A DNA stretch of 64,000 bases from an uncultured Lachnospiraceae bacterium (lineage in GTDB: Bacteria; Bacillota; Clostridia; Lachnospirales; Lachnospiraceae). The stretch is taken from contig CANRNJ010000001.1 of assembly GCA_947631955.1 (NCBI GenBank), forward strand, positions 434,001 through 498,000, given 5' to 3'. The notes under the pieces were generated by a model, which saw only the letters and a list, made by a program, of their open reading frames with translations, ran no database searches and had not been told where the DNA came from. The position numbers were made by a program, and so were the translations under genes. Positions within the stretch are counted from its first letter, which is position 1. The number at the start of each line of letters is the position of its first letter. Positions 18,201 to 26,988 of this stretch are shown piece after piece.

Positions 18201-21200
18201 TCGTATCGCCCCAGTAACTCATATTCAGGTGATCCGTACTGGTCCCGATGTAGATCAGGTCGTATTTGTCGTTGAGCTGTTCGATCTTTCCGATAAATTC
18301 CGCGGTCGTCATGACCGTGATGTCGGCGCTCTCTACGCCGGGAGCCCATTTCTGGATCTGCTCAAGCGTGATATCGGGTTCATCCACCTTCGCCGGTTCT
18401 ATCTCCAGTACGCGGATGTTCTTCTTCGTTTCCACCTGTCTGCGGTCACCGTAATTCAGGATATGGCGCAGCGCCGTCGCCTGCGAGATATCCGTAGGCA
18501 GTTTGGCGTAATTGCCGGAAGTATCTGCCTCGCGGTACAGGTTATCCATGTTGATAACGTCCAGTACGCTCTGGAAGCCGTCCTGAATATCGCCGCCCTC
18601 TTTGTAGATCGTGGGCGTGTTGAACAGACTGTTTATAATAGAGTCCCCGCCGTTTCCGTACCGGCAGTAAACATTCTCGACCACAAAATTCTTGTCGCCG
18701 TCGCTGACGATGCCGTTTAACAGTTCGTCTATCGAAATGCTCATAAAATCGCTGTGGGTGGCAAACCACTCGCCCAGATCGTTCTGGCACAGCAGAGCGG
18801 ACAGCTTAAATATGTTGGTGCTCTTCAGCGTTTCGTTGACGAGCACGGCGTCGCTGGGGATCTCTTCTCCCTCGTCGCCCTCGACCGTCGTATCCTGCGC
18901 ATACAGAACAGAACCGTCCACAAGACACGGTTTTGCGCCGGATACCGCCGCGCTGTAAAGATACTGAACCGCTTCCGTGCTCAGATCGTTGGCGGACGCA
19001 TCATAAGGAGTAAAGACCTTCTCCCCGGTATCGTCCGACCCATCGGAGCCGCCCGAAGTATCAGGTTCACCCGTTCCGCCTGAGCCGCCCGAAGTATCGG
19101 GTTCACCCGTTCCGCCTGTACCGCCCGAAGTGTCGGGACCGCCTGTTCCGCCTGACTCTGCCGGAGGCGTCCGCAGGCCGGAATTAAGGTATAGGAAATC
19201 AAACGCCGGCAGCGTGCCCGCGCTGATCATCTCGTTGACCTGAGCCGGAGTCAGGGTAAAGATCCTGACCGGGAAATTCTCATAATCCGCAGCGTCCATA
19301 TTCAGGACGTAATTTTTAAACCATTCATTATTTGTAAAAGTATTCTTGCAGTAGATCTCTTTCGTAGGAAGCTGATACATCTGGTATGTTTCGCTGATCG
19401 GCTCCCCTGTGGTCGTATCCACTTCCGCAAACCGATATTCGCCGTCGGTGTCCGGTATGATCTCTTCTACGACATACAGCTGCTGTCCGGCATCCGAGCT
19501 GCCTGAACCAAAAGCGGCATACTGATCCTGTGTTACTTTCGTAAAATCTACAAAGTAATACCCTGACGCTTCATCCAACGGATCCCCCTCCGAGAACATC
19601 ATGGTATTAAGGCCATAATCTATCGGATCCCCTGTAGAGCCTGTACCGTCCGGATCGTCTGCCGGATCGCCTGTCGAGCCCGTATTGTCCGGATCGTCTG
19701 CCGGATCGCCTGTCGAGCCCGTATTGTCCGGATCGTCCGCCGGGTCGCCTGTGGGTTCCCCTGTGCTGTCCGGATCGTCTGCCGGATCGCCCGTGCCCGG
19801 ATCACCTGACGGATCCCCTGTGGGTTCCCCTGTGCCGCCTGAATCACCTGACGGATCCCCTGTGGGTTCCCCTGTGCCGCCTGAATCACCTGACGGGTCG
19901 CCTGTGGGCTCCCCTGTACCGCCTGAATCACCTGACGGGTCGCCTGTGGGCTCCCCTGTACCCGGATCACCTGACGGATCCCCTGTGGGTTCCCCTGTAC
20001 CTGCCGGATCGCCCTCGACCAGACGATACCATCTATTGCTGTAAACGCTGAGAGGACGAGCCTTTGCAGCGCTGGCAGTCGTAGTGGAAAGAGATATCGT
20101 GCTCGGTTCTCCCGTACTGGGTTCGGAAGACGACGGACTGGAAGTTGTCGGACTGCCGTTTATTCCGTTTGTACTGGGTTCGGAAGAGGGCGAACTGGAT
20201 GTCGCCGGACTTCCTGTGCCGCTCGTTCCGCTTGTACTGGGCTCGGAAGAGGGCGAACTGGACGTCGCCGGACTTCCTGTGCTGCTCGTTCCGCTTGTAT
20301 TGGGTTCTGTTCCGCCTGCTCCGTTGGAACCGCTTGGATTTGGCTCGGTAGGTGACGGACTGGTAGGTGACGGTTCGCCGGACGACGTACTTCCTGTGCT
20401 GCCCGATCCGCCTGTTCCCTCGGAACCGCTTGTGCTTGGCTCGGTAGGTGACGGGTTTGTACTTGGCTCGGTAGGTGACGGTTCGCCGGACGACGTACTT
20501 CCTGTGCTGCCCGATCCGCTTGTTTCCTCGGAACCACCCGATCCCTCGGAACCGTTCGTACTTGGCTCGGTAGGTGACGGGTTCGTACCCGGCTCGGCAG
20601 GCAGCGGCTCAGCAGGCGTTGTGCCGGGCGTTGTGCTGCCGGAACCGCCTGACTCTTCGGAACTGCCCGAACCTTCCGACTCCTCGGAGCCGTCTTTTTC
20701 TTCTTCTTTTTCTTCTTCCTCTTCTTCCTCAGCGTCCGGATCGTCTATTTCTTCCTCAGACGGTTCATCCAGAATCGGAACGCCCATCAACGGCTCTCCT
20801 ATCGTGGTTTCCGGAATCTCAAAAGTAGATGCAAAGGTGGAGATCATCGATTCTTTGATCTCTCCCCATGTTCCCGCATAGATATAGATATCGCCGTTCT
20901 CGTCACTGGTCTTCGTGTAGACCGGCGTATTGTCCGATTTGGTCTGCGCGTTTGCGATTGCGGCCGCCGTGACCATTTCAATGGTGAGGTCTGCCGGATC
21001 CGTGCCTCCCTCTCCTCCTTCTGTGGAGCCTGCCGCCGCGAGCGCGCTCATATCCAGACCGCTAGCAAGCAGGGAGAAAACATCCTGCGGCGTACCGTTT
21101 ACTACATAGTGCAGCGTGCCCGCATCTCTGGACGCATCATAATGATTCGATCCGAATACATACTTAAACTTAAGATTGAACCGATCTCCGCCTTCGGCCG

Positions 21201-21744
21201 TCTTGTCAAACCACCCGGTCTTCTCCAGACCGCCTGCGACGATCCTCTCATAACCTTCCGTGGATTCGCCCTCGGCCGGTTCGGCATACTCTTCCGTGGC
21301 ATAAGCCATCGGAACGGCCTCGCCGTTGGCTCCGTCCGCCCATCCCATAGCTGTATAATAATTTTTCAGCGCGGTCTTTTTTCCCTGTATGTAATCATAC
21401 CGGTCCTGCGGGTCGGTAAAGGAACAGAGCACTTCCCGCCAGCTGTGCCATTCGCCGGTTTCCTCGTCCCACTCGCCGAGAATCGGTTCGTAACCGTCGA
21501 AGAAATAACCGATCTCCGATGCGGATCTGTCCGGCACCACTTCCAGAACAACATATTCTCCGCCGCTTTCCTGAACGCGGGAACGCAGTTTCTCGATACC
21601 GATCAGCGTATCGGCCGCCTGTACATTGAGGGGTCTTTCGACCACGGCAGTTATAAGCACAGCGGCAGCGGACAGGACTGCCCCTGCCGCCGCTATGGTG
21701 CGTCTGCAATTTTTCTTTTTACCGTTAGCTGGTCTTCTTTTCAT
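15283..21744 (-). CDS. Giant secreted protein, DUF5057-like, with PTG repeats
   Basis: A 2,153-residue exported protein. The N-terminus has a Sec signal peptide (basic MKRRPANGKKK, hydrophobic AAAGAVLSAAAVLITAVV, probable cleavage at VQA-ADT). An N-terminal globular part (to about 340) is followed by an acidic Glu/Asp/Ser linker, a long Pro/Thr/Ser/Gly-rich region (about 350-550 with SPTEPST units; about 570-710 with GEPTGDPSGDSGGT and DPADDPDNTGSTG units) and a shorter Gly-rich linker (about 865-905). The C-terminal 1,200 residues resemble the DUF5057 family as I remember it (RVLEIEPAKVDEPDITLEQIQKW; KIIQIGRDKLYDMNG; NMLILGFSDIYGNF). No LPXTG sorting signal and no C-terminal membrane anchor are visible. 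ATG start at 21744 is eight bases after AAGGAAAG. It closes the pilus operon, suggesting a pilus-associated adhesin or tip cargo; that role is inferred. Confidence 0.82.
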   Translation of the reverse strand: MKRRPANGKKKNCRRTIAAAGAVLSAAAVLITAVVERPLNVQAADTLIGIEKLRSRVQESGGEYVVLEVVPDRSASEIGYFFDGYEPILGEWDEETGEWHSWREVLCSFTDPQDRYDYIQGKKTALKNYYTAMGWADGANGEAVPMAYATEEYAEPAEGESTEGYERIVAGGLEKTGWFDKTAEGGDRFNLKFKYVFGSNHYDASRDAGTLHYVVNGTPQDVFSLLASGLDMSALAAAGSTEGGEGGTDPADLTIEMVTAAAIANAQTKSDNTPVYTKTSDENGDIYIYAGTWGEIKESMISTFASTFEIPETTIGEPLMGVPILDEPSEEEIDDPDAEEEEEEEKEEEKDGSEESEGSGSSEESGGSGSTTPGTTPAEPLPAEPGTNPSPTEPSTNGSEGSGGSEETSGSGSTGSTSSGEPSPTEPSTNPSPTEPSTSGSEGTGGSGSTGSTSSGEPSPTSPSPTEPNPSGSNGAGGTEPNTSGTSSTGSPATSSSPSSEPSTSGTSGTGSPATSSSPSSEPSTNGINGSPTTSSPSSSEPSTGEPSTISLSTTTASAAKARPLSVYSNRWYRLVEGDPAGTGEPTGDPSGDPGTGEPTGDPSGDSGGTGEPTGDPSGDSGGTGEPTGDPSGDSGGTGEPTGDPSGDPGTGDPADDPDSTGEPTGDPADDPDNTGSTGDPADDPDNTGSTGDPADDPDGTGSTGDPIDYGLNTMMFSEGDPLDEASGYYFVDFTKVTQDQYAAFGSGSSDAGQQLYVVEEIIPDTDGEYRFAEVDTTTGEPISETYQMYQLPTKEIYCKNTFTNNEWFKNYVLNMDAADYENFPVRIFTLTPAQVNEMISAGTLPAFDFLYLNSGLRTPPAESGGTGGPDTSGGTGGTGEPDTSGGSGGTGEPDTSGGSDGSDDTGEKVFTPYDASANDLSTEAVQYLYSAAVSGAKPCLVDGSVLYAQDTTVEGDEGEEIPSDAVLVNETLKSTNIFKLSALLCQNDLGEWFATHSDFMSISIDELLNGIVSDGDKNFVVENVYCRYGNGGDSIINSLFNTPTIYKEGGDIQDGFQSVLDVINMDNLYREADTSGNYAKLPTDISQATALRHILNYGDRRQVETKKNIRVLEIEPAKVDEPDITLEQIQKWAPGVESADITVMTTAEFIGKIEQLNDKYDLIYIGTSTDHLNMSYWGDTTGYHGKPDADHIPAGTAFNDADMDGLIYYNIGDLRAASMPLAGQLANEYSGAYENSTLYYYNYVRYGGNDITAEKEQALLSFLDGSYPVIVADDFFEQPVTVYDQAGYKGSRVDLPVGSFNYDNLTAQGAAGSKISSIKVKEGYQATFYNGWYFEYDPTNHRPRDKATITSSVTDLNEMGFGVGNWRTWDDLICSIQVEQISDTMPARTIDEDHIDNCTYLYDFVKQAMEKKYLNFYAWSDLTDHSEMFKFYLNRPKVSMVGTANGFEKSGSGSKVRYVEAGMGGRYQLEYHFTIHNEGAASYDSRYTCKLYIDVNADGKYSAQEEMNDITLTQGGNGVSADSLYADREYTLTREVPSGYKGLLPWRIEVTQADNPNIYTSMSGYTKLVGVDQEKIKIIQIGRDKLYDMNGATWAGGENEYLFDLGEEIEKEGSYYHTLVYGGTGPDGQTYEGISDEFDIDVTFMTISDYEKAYNADPECLSDYNMLILGFSDIYGNFTGTDTWGPMSAIVKFINSGKSVLFAHDTTSFFNYPQELNGGAFTNKQYNTDNQGNVETFWGYSLNRYIRDLVGMDRYGVRAADKTRYDKAYDPKSGRETPVGEVQGYTYTTINGKDYAPGGAEKKTYSAAELDPSRSPEWAFTNAYTNIRFDKVYYNDGGTTDSDGSYGEQQYQKNAQVDNMLVTQVNEGQIVEYPYDLPDQFEIAQTHGQYYQLDYTADDDGDGQSDLVVWYCLGARSNGDQTVYSQSPNDVRNNYYIYNKGNITYTGMGHSAHYAEGSRYTFNEAKLFINTMIASYQSGVKAPYITALKKGVPEADELKVMYRMYDSMEDTQSLDDLVAERTGTDTEKVYFTVQDVNFIKGSRQIAVHVYYQDDGGSGEITVKGEKVRVNEIPRDIHNASDGAAVNADNLTSGGVYYIEVPRSILAKSESGLDIYFEAQTTLTTNTTVENVYVTDKVYSKVQVLRAYMFNLE
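19035..19155 (-). repeat. Gly-rich in-frame repeat in the giant protein
   Basis: Direct in-frame repeats encode GGTGEPDTSGGS-type units (about three copies) forming a flexible linker before the C-terminal domains. Confidence 0.7.
19620..20010 (-). repeat. In-frame 39/42-bp tandem repeats in the giant protein
   Basis: Two adjoining arrays: 42-base units coding for GEPTGDPSGDSGGT and 39-base units coding for DPADDPDNTGSTG. Copies are nearly identical at DNA level, so unit number probably varies by recombination without changing frame. Confidence 0.85.
20100..20700 (-). repeat. Ser/Pro/Thr-rich degenerate repeats in the giant protein
   Basis: Irregular repeats of SPTEPST, GSEGSGGS and SSPSSEPSTSGTSGTG types; longer perfect duplications occur (two copies of a stretch containing GSGSTGSTSSGEPSPT). 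They form an extended wall- or pilus-spanning stalk. Confidence 0.75.
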
Positions 21745-21789
21745 AATTCCCACTTTCCTTACGGTCTGCCTGTTTGGCGCCTGAAAACA

Positions 21790-23790
21790 TTAATGATTCA
21801 GGCACCGGTCGGGATTTTCAGCATCGAACAGCAATGTCACATAGGTGTAAACGGAAGGACATTCTATCAACGACACTTTTATTTTCATACTGTGCCAAGC
21901 AATCTGATCCTGATTCGTATAATCAATGCCCGTGGTTTCAAACTCACCTTCCACATGTATCGTGCAGTCGTCACCCTCCGTTACGTTTTGAACGATTTTG
22001 GGTGTGATAATCACACCTGAAGGCGCAGTATAATCAAACTCTTCAACTTCATACTTGCAGACCTGCGGCGGAAGAGTGGAGTCACCCGCAACCGCATTTT
22101 CATAGTAACCGTCTACGGCATAATGGAAGATGAACCGGTTTCCCAGCACCGTGCCGTTCGCATAACACGTTCTCCCGTATAGAGATACTTGCGGCAGACA
22201 GTGTATCCTTTCATATGTCCATGTGGTTCCACCTGTCCATGTCTGTTCAAAATAGAAAACGACCTTTACATAGTATTTCTGGTCAAGCGGTATTCCCTCC
22301 TTGAAGGAAAGCCGATAAGTAATCTCACCACCGTTATATGCCTCTAGCTCGACATATTCTTTCAGATAATCGTATTCTGAGATCCGCTGCCCGTTCTCAT
22401 TACAGAAATAATAATCCACCGTCATTTTATCGGCCCATGCTTTATTTGTAAAACCATGGAAGACATCGGCATGCATGAGCTTACCGCGCTCGTTGTTGGC
22501 GTCACCGTTTTCTTTGGTGCCCTCCGGATCGATCATATAGGTGACACGGTCAGATACGGTTTCACCCGTTATGTCAGAATGAGCCTCTAAAATAATCTCC
22601 AATAACTGTCCATAGTTAGCCGGTTCCTGTTTCACGACCAGATCCAGATTTTTCTCCGTATCAACGAAGTTTTCTACACGCTGCGCGGAGATTACCGTCC
22701 ATTTATAGGTGATCTGGTCGATCTCGCTCTGAGTAAATCCATCCGTTACGACATAAGAACCGTACTGCGGGTTAAAAGGTTTCAACGCGCGCGTAGTAAT
22801 ATGCACCGCTTTCAGCGACTTGCTGCTTCCGCCCTCCACTTTCAGGACGCCACGCGCAGTCTTTCTGGGGTTGGTCTTGTCTTTGGCAACGACCGTCAGG
22901 AAATCGTTTGGCTCATTCACGCCCACATCCAGCACGCCTAAAGAACTGATCGTGCTCTTCGAGCTCGTTTCCTCGATCTCCCAGTTTACCAGATGGCTGA
23001 TATCCTTATTGCTGCCGTCCAGATATGCGTAAATAGTGTACGATTTTCCTCTTGTTACAGTTGATGACTGGTCGATGATCGGCGTTGCCGGATCCGGCTC
23101 CACGCCGTTGCCCTTGTACCACAGGCTGAAATTTGCATCCACCGTCGGCGGTTTCTCAAATATGACTTCCGGGTTGGCGCTCAAAAGCATCCGGTTCCTG
23201 AGCGTGATGATGGGACTGGTGGCATACTCGACCCTGCCCGACGTATTCTCATAGCCGACGCGGATCTGCACCGCCCGGACGATCTGCGTCGTCGTCCCGT
23301 CGGATGCGGTTTCTTCATCCGTATCCAGATCAACTTCAAACTTCGATACCTTGTCGGTAAGAAGCTGTTTATCCGCTGTCGGAATGCCTTCTTCCACGAA
23401 CTGCCCCGAAGCTTCGTCATAGGTGACGTTCCACTGGCTGTAACGTATCTCGTCGGTGGATTTATCCCAGGCCACGACTTCTTTCAGGTATGTGATCACT
23501 TCCGCTCCGGTGACGTCGTTATCCTTCTCCGCATGGTACATAGTGAGTTCCGCTTTGTCCTCATTGTCCTCCATGGTAATGCCGCCGTTGGTGTCGATCA
23601 CCATGTCCTCGATCTGGTTGACGGCCAGTTCCGCCTCCTGCTGCAGATCCGAATCGGCGTTCGCCTTGGTAAAGCTTTTGCTCCCCGTGACCATAAAGGA
23701 AGTGGCGGTCACCGTTACGATGGAGAGGATCGCAATCGTAATGAGCAGTTCAACTAACGTCAGCCCTCTGTTATCTTTCATCCTTTTCAT
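21790..23790 (-). CDS. Large minor pilin-like protein (PulJ/PilW type) with Ig-like extension
   Basis: 666 residues with a class III prepilin leader: MKRMKDNRG then LTLVELLITIAILSIVTVTATSFM, with Glu at position 5 after the cleavage Gly. The conserved pseudopilin region is followed by a much longer extracellular part than usual for PulJ/PilW (about 200 residues). A bacterial Ig-like (Big_2 type) domain is suggested around residues 245-320 (TRGKSYTIYAYLDGSNKDISHLVNWEIEE...GVLDVG). The gene is 35 bases upstream of the giant protein gene and 20 bases after the GspH-like pilin. Probably part of the pilus tip complex. Confidence 0.82.
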   Translation of the reverse strand: MKRMKDNRGLTLVELLITIAILSIVTVTATSFMVTGSKSFTKANADSDLQQEAELAVNQIEDMVIDTNGGITMEDNEDKAELTMYHAEKDNDVTGAEVITYLKEVVAWDKSTDEIRYSQWNVTYDEASGQFVEEGIPTADKQLLTDKVSKFEVDLDTDEETASDGTTTQIVRAVQIRVGYENTSGRVEYATSPIITLRNRMLLSANPEVIFEKPPTVDANFSLWYKGNGVEPDPATPIIDQSSTVTRGKSYTIYAYLDGSNKDISHLVNWEIEETSSKSTISSLGVLDVGVNEPNDFLTVVAKDKTNPRKTARGVLKVEGGSSKSLKAVHITTRALKPFNPQYGSYVVTDGFTQSEIDQITYKWTVISAQRVENFVDTEKNLDLVVKQEPANYGQLLEIILEAHSDITGETVSDRVTYMIDPEGTKENGDANNERGKLMHADVFHGFTNKAWADKMTVDYYFCNENGQRISEYDYLKEYVELEAYNGGEITYRLSFKEGIPLDQKYYVKVVFYFEQTWTGGTTWTYERIHCLPQVSLYGRTCYANGTVLGNRFIFHYAVDGYYENAVAGDSTLPPQVCKYEVEEFDYTAPSGVIITPKIVQNVTEGDDCTIHVEGEFETTGIDYTNQDQIAWHSMKIKVSLIECPSVYTYVTLLFDAENPDRCLNH

Positions 23791-23810
23791 AACATTTCTC
23801 CCATTTGTGC

Positions 23811-24416
23811 CTACTTGGTTCTGGTCAGTTCATGTTTACCGGTTGCTTCATATATCGTAATGTCATAGACTCTGCTGCTCTCTATCGTTATCCCTGTGCA
23901 GGAAGCTTTCGTTCCTCCGACGACCGTGTCCGCGCCGCCGCCTGGGTCATTGCGGATCATAGCGCCCATGGACGTTCCGTCGGATTTAAGGAACATCTTG
24001 TACGCGCCGCTGATGCGGTCGAACACGACCTTAAGCGACTGTCCGTCCTGTATCACATAAGGGCTGCCGCCGACTTGGCATGTCACCGTCACGCTCTTTC
24101 CGATCTTCTCCTCTTCCGCGAGCACCCAGTCGCTGTTGGGAGCATCCCCTCGGACAATGGCATTCTTTGGCTGATAATACCGGACGTAATAAGCCCCCGA
24201 CTCACACACCAGTTCCATATAACAATCGATCATAGCGGATCTTGTCAGAGCGTAATTCTTCTCCTTGCTCAGCGCCGCGCTTAAGTCGTTGGCGCACTCT
24301 CTCGCATGCTGTCCGGACAGAAGCCCGAATCCGAGGAAAAAGAAACCGCCCATAACCGCCATGATGGCGACAACGATCACTAATTCAACTAAGGAAAAAC
24401 CTTTGTCCTCTTTCAT
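23811..24416 (-). CDS. Minor pilin, GspH/FimT type
   Basis: 201 residues. Prepilin leader MKEDKG with FSLVELVIVVAIMAVMGGFFFLGFGLL, Glu at +5. The following region (ECANDLSAALSKEKNYALTRS) resembles GspH/FimT initiator pilins. It needs processing by the prepilin peptidase encoded upstream. Nine bases separate it from the preceding 848-residue gene. Confidence 0.85.
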   Translation of the reverse strand: MKEDKGFSLVELVIVVAIMAVMGGFFFLGFGLLSGQHARECANDLSAALSKEKNYALTRSAMIDCYMELVCESGAYYVRYYQPKNAIVRGDAPNSDWVLAEEEKIGKSVTVTCQVGGSPYVIQDGQSLKVVFDRISGAYKMFLKSDGTSMGAMIRNDPGGGADTVVGGTKASCTGITIESSRVYDITIYEATGKHELTRTK

Positions 24417-24425
24417 CTAACGCTC

Positions 24426-26972
24426 CTATTTCTTCGTCCACCGCTCATAACTGATCAGATCGGTCATGGACACTCTGGACGAGCCCGCGTCAAACGCCGC
24501 GTTTCCGCTGTAAGCATAACTTGTTCCGTCCGCAAAGATGTTGGTCAGATAATAGTACACCTCTTCGCCGCTCTCCTGCGTTTCCGTCAATTCGTCCACT
24601 TTCGTGAGCAGGATCTTGGAGAAATCATTGACATCGATCGGCTCCACGGTGAGAGATGCGCCCGCAGCGACCGTAATATTGCCTTTTGCTATGATGATCC
24701 CGTCAAAATCGCGCGCCACCTCTACGTCGCCGAGGCTTATGACGATCTTTACGTTATCCGGGGTGCTGCTGTCCACCGTGTACGGCTGCTTTGTCATGCC
24801 GCCCTCCCCGTCCGGGACCTGTCCCGTGGTCAGTACGATGCTGCATGTTCCGTCCGGCGTTTCGATCGGGACACCGTCCTTGTGCGTGGCGCTCAGTACG
24901 TTCTCCAGTTCGATCTCGCTTACGATGTTGGAAAACGCCGTCCGGCTCTTCTCCGCACTGGTCAGCTGATTGGATGTCCTGACCAGCTTGACGCTCAGGC
25001 TGTTGAATACGTCGTTCTTAAGTTTTGCGGCGTCTTCGAGCTGCTGGCTGTTGCCTGTGGAAGCTTCGGCGCCGACGACGTTCCATGCACCCCCGCCCTC
25101 TTCCTGCACGAGCATATTGCCCGCCATGTTCAGATACAGCAGCGTATCCGGCGACATCTTGATATCCTTCGCGTACAGCTCCGTATAGCGGTCCACCGAC
25201 TGGGAATTGAGGCTGTAATAATCTCTGAAATACCGATTGGCCGCATCTTCATCGGAAAACCGGAGATAACAGTATACCAGCGGCCCCGCGTTTGTATGCT
25301 TAAATACGATCTCCGGCACATAGGCGCTCTCGCCGCCCGCCACCGTTTCCTGATCGATGTACTCGCTGAGCTTCTTGTTGCCAAGCGCGGAGATCTCCCG
25401 GCTGCCGTCCAAAAATACGAATTTGTCCGGATTGTTGATGATCTCCTGATACTGTTCCATCGTGAGGGGATTGCAGTTATACACGGAATCCCCCACCGTA
25501 CCGTCTTTCTCTATCTCGCATCCGAGCGCTTCCGAAGGGACCATATAGATCAGCTGATTGCTCTTGACCGCCACGGATTCGCCCATCATGATATTTTTCT
25601 TATTTCCGGCTTCTTCCGTCGATTGCGCCGGATTTCTGCCCGCGTCGGCTGCCGCCGCCACATAAGCGCGCCCGCTGATCGTCAGACGTTCCAGACCCGA
25701 CAGATCAAGGGTCGTATCCTGCCCGTTGATAACGATGGCGCTGCTGGCGTCGGGGCTCGCATAGGCGTCCGCGTCCTCTTCCCCGCCGCTGTCTTCACCC
25801 GGATAGCCGAATCCGCTGTACTCACCGGCAAGCGTCGCCTTGCTTTCTTTTCCTGCCAGCGTGAGATCGTCTTTGAGGTTGATAAGGCCGTCCAGATCGA
25901 TCTCGGCGGACTGCAGCCGCATATTCTGCGCCCACAGTTCCACTTTGTCCTTGACGCCGTCTTCCTGCGCCACGCTTAAGGAACTGCCCGCGCTCAATTC
26001 GATATTGCTCCTGCTGATAAGCAGAGAAGCCAGATCGGTCTCCTCCGCGCTTTCCAGATTCTCAAGCGTTACAGCACAAGACGCCGGAGAGAGCATCCCC
26101 GTGCCGGGTCTGACCTTCTTGCTGCCATCCACCGCGGAAGGGACCGTTCCGTCCGCCTGCCCAAGGATCGTTTCCGAGGGATTTCCGATGATCATCTGCC
26201 CCGCGTACGCGTCGCCTTTGATCGTGATACCGCCGCCTTCCGTGGTATTGACCAGAAAGAGCGTATCGTCGGCGATCAGGCTGCATGTCGTCAGCGCCGG
26301 CATGGCCGCCGCCTGTGCAAAAGTAAAATCAGGCAGATCGATCCGGATATCGGTGCTGATGATCGAAACATAACCGCTTTTATTGACATAGGAAACACGG
26401 AGGTCTTTTAATAAAAGACGGGTGTTATTATATTCCATCAGATAGCTTGCCCCGTCGGCGTCGCTCGTGCCAATATCGGACTCTACGATAGCGCCGTAGC
26501 TTACGCCGTCCTCCTCAAAAGCTTTCCGGCTGCCGTCCGCGCCGTGTCCGACATCGCCCAGACTCTGTTCCGTCAGATAACTGCGCAGCAGATCGATATC
26601 GTATTTGGTGGGATCCGTGCTGTCCTGCAGATGCTCCCGCAGCTGCTCAAAATATTTTTCCCGGAAACGCTGGTTGCGCTCGCTGCCGCTGCCTTCCAGA
26701 GAATAGTTCATCATGATATCCTCGTAAGCCGCCGACAGGGACTGGGATACCTCTCTCTGGAGCCCCACGTTGATCTCGTCGAGGACCATTTCCGCCGTAT
26801 AGAAATTGTCTTTGCCCTGTTCGTCCACCAGACGCATCCGGTATCCCGCGTAAGCCGCAAACATCAGGACAGAAGCCAAGATCGCGATAAAGGCGATGAT
26901 AACAATGACAAGAGCCATGGCGCTTCCCCTGTTATCCTTATGAAATTGTTTCCTTTCGTCTGCGTTCGTCAT
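24426..26972 (-). CDS. Very large PilX/GspK-like pilus protein
   Basis: 848 residues. The N-terminus has NRGSAMALVIVIIAFIAILASVLMFAAYAGYRMR, a pilin-like hydrophobic helix without the canonical Glu at position 5, as in PilX/GspK-like proteins. The following helix (EMVLDEINVGLQREVSQSLSAAYEDIM) fits a PilX N-terminal region. The remaining 700 residues are predicted to be beta-rich extracellular sequence that I cannot assign. ATG start with GTAGGAG upstream. GspK-type proteins cap the pseudopilus tip, and that role is the best guess. Confidence 0.7.
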   Translation of the reverse strand: MTNADERKQFHKDNRGSAMALVIVIIAFIAILASVLMFAAYAGYRMRLVDEQGKDNFYTAEMVLDEINVGLQREVSQSLSAAYEDIMMNYSLEGSGSERNQRFREKYFEQLREHLQDSTDPTKYDIDLLRSYLTEQSLGDVGHGADGSRKAFEEDGVSYGAIVESDIGTSDADGASYLMEYNNTRLLLKDLRVSYVNKSGYVSIISTDIRIDLPDFTFAQAAAMPALTTCSLIADDTLFLVNTTEGGGITIKGDAYAGQMIIGNPSETILGQADGTVPSAVDGSKKVRPGTGMLSPASCAVTLENLESAEETDLASLLISRSNIELSAGSSLSVAQEDGVKDKVELWAQNMRLQSAEIDLDGLINLKDDLTLAGKESKATLAGEYSGFGYPGEDSGGEEDADAYASPDASSAIVINGQDTTLDLSGLERLTISGRAYVAAAADAGRNPAQSTEEAGNKKNIMMGESVAVKSNQLIYMVPSEALGCEIEKDGTVGDSVYNCNPLTMEQYQEIINNPDKFVFLDGSREISALGNKKLSEYIDQETVAGGESAYVPEIVFKHTNAGPLVYCYLRFSDEDAANRYFRDYYSLNSQSVDRYTELYAKDIKMSPDTLLYLNMAGNMLVQEEGGGAWNVVGAEASTGNSQQLEDAAKLKNDVFNSLSVKLVRTSNQLTSAEKSRTAFSNIVSEIELENVLSATHKDGVPIETPDGTCSIVLTTGQVPDGEGGMTKQPYTVDSSTPDNVKIVISLGDVEVARDFDGIIIAKGNITVAAGASLTVEPIDVNDFSKILLTKVDELTETQESGEEVYYYLTNIFADGTSYAYSGNAAFDAGSSRVSMTDLISYERWTKK

Positions 26973-26988
26973 TACCGCTCCTACTCTT

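Noticed and set aside
19685..20881. Plus-strand repeat proteins opposite the giant protein
   Set aside because: Long open frames arise from the GC-rich repeats on the coding strand. They have no SD and mirror the minus-strand repeat pattern.
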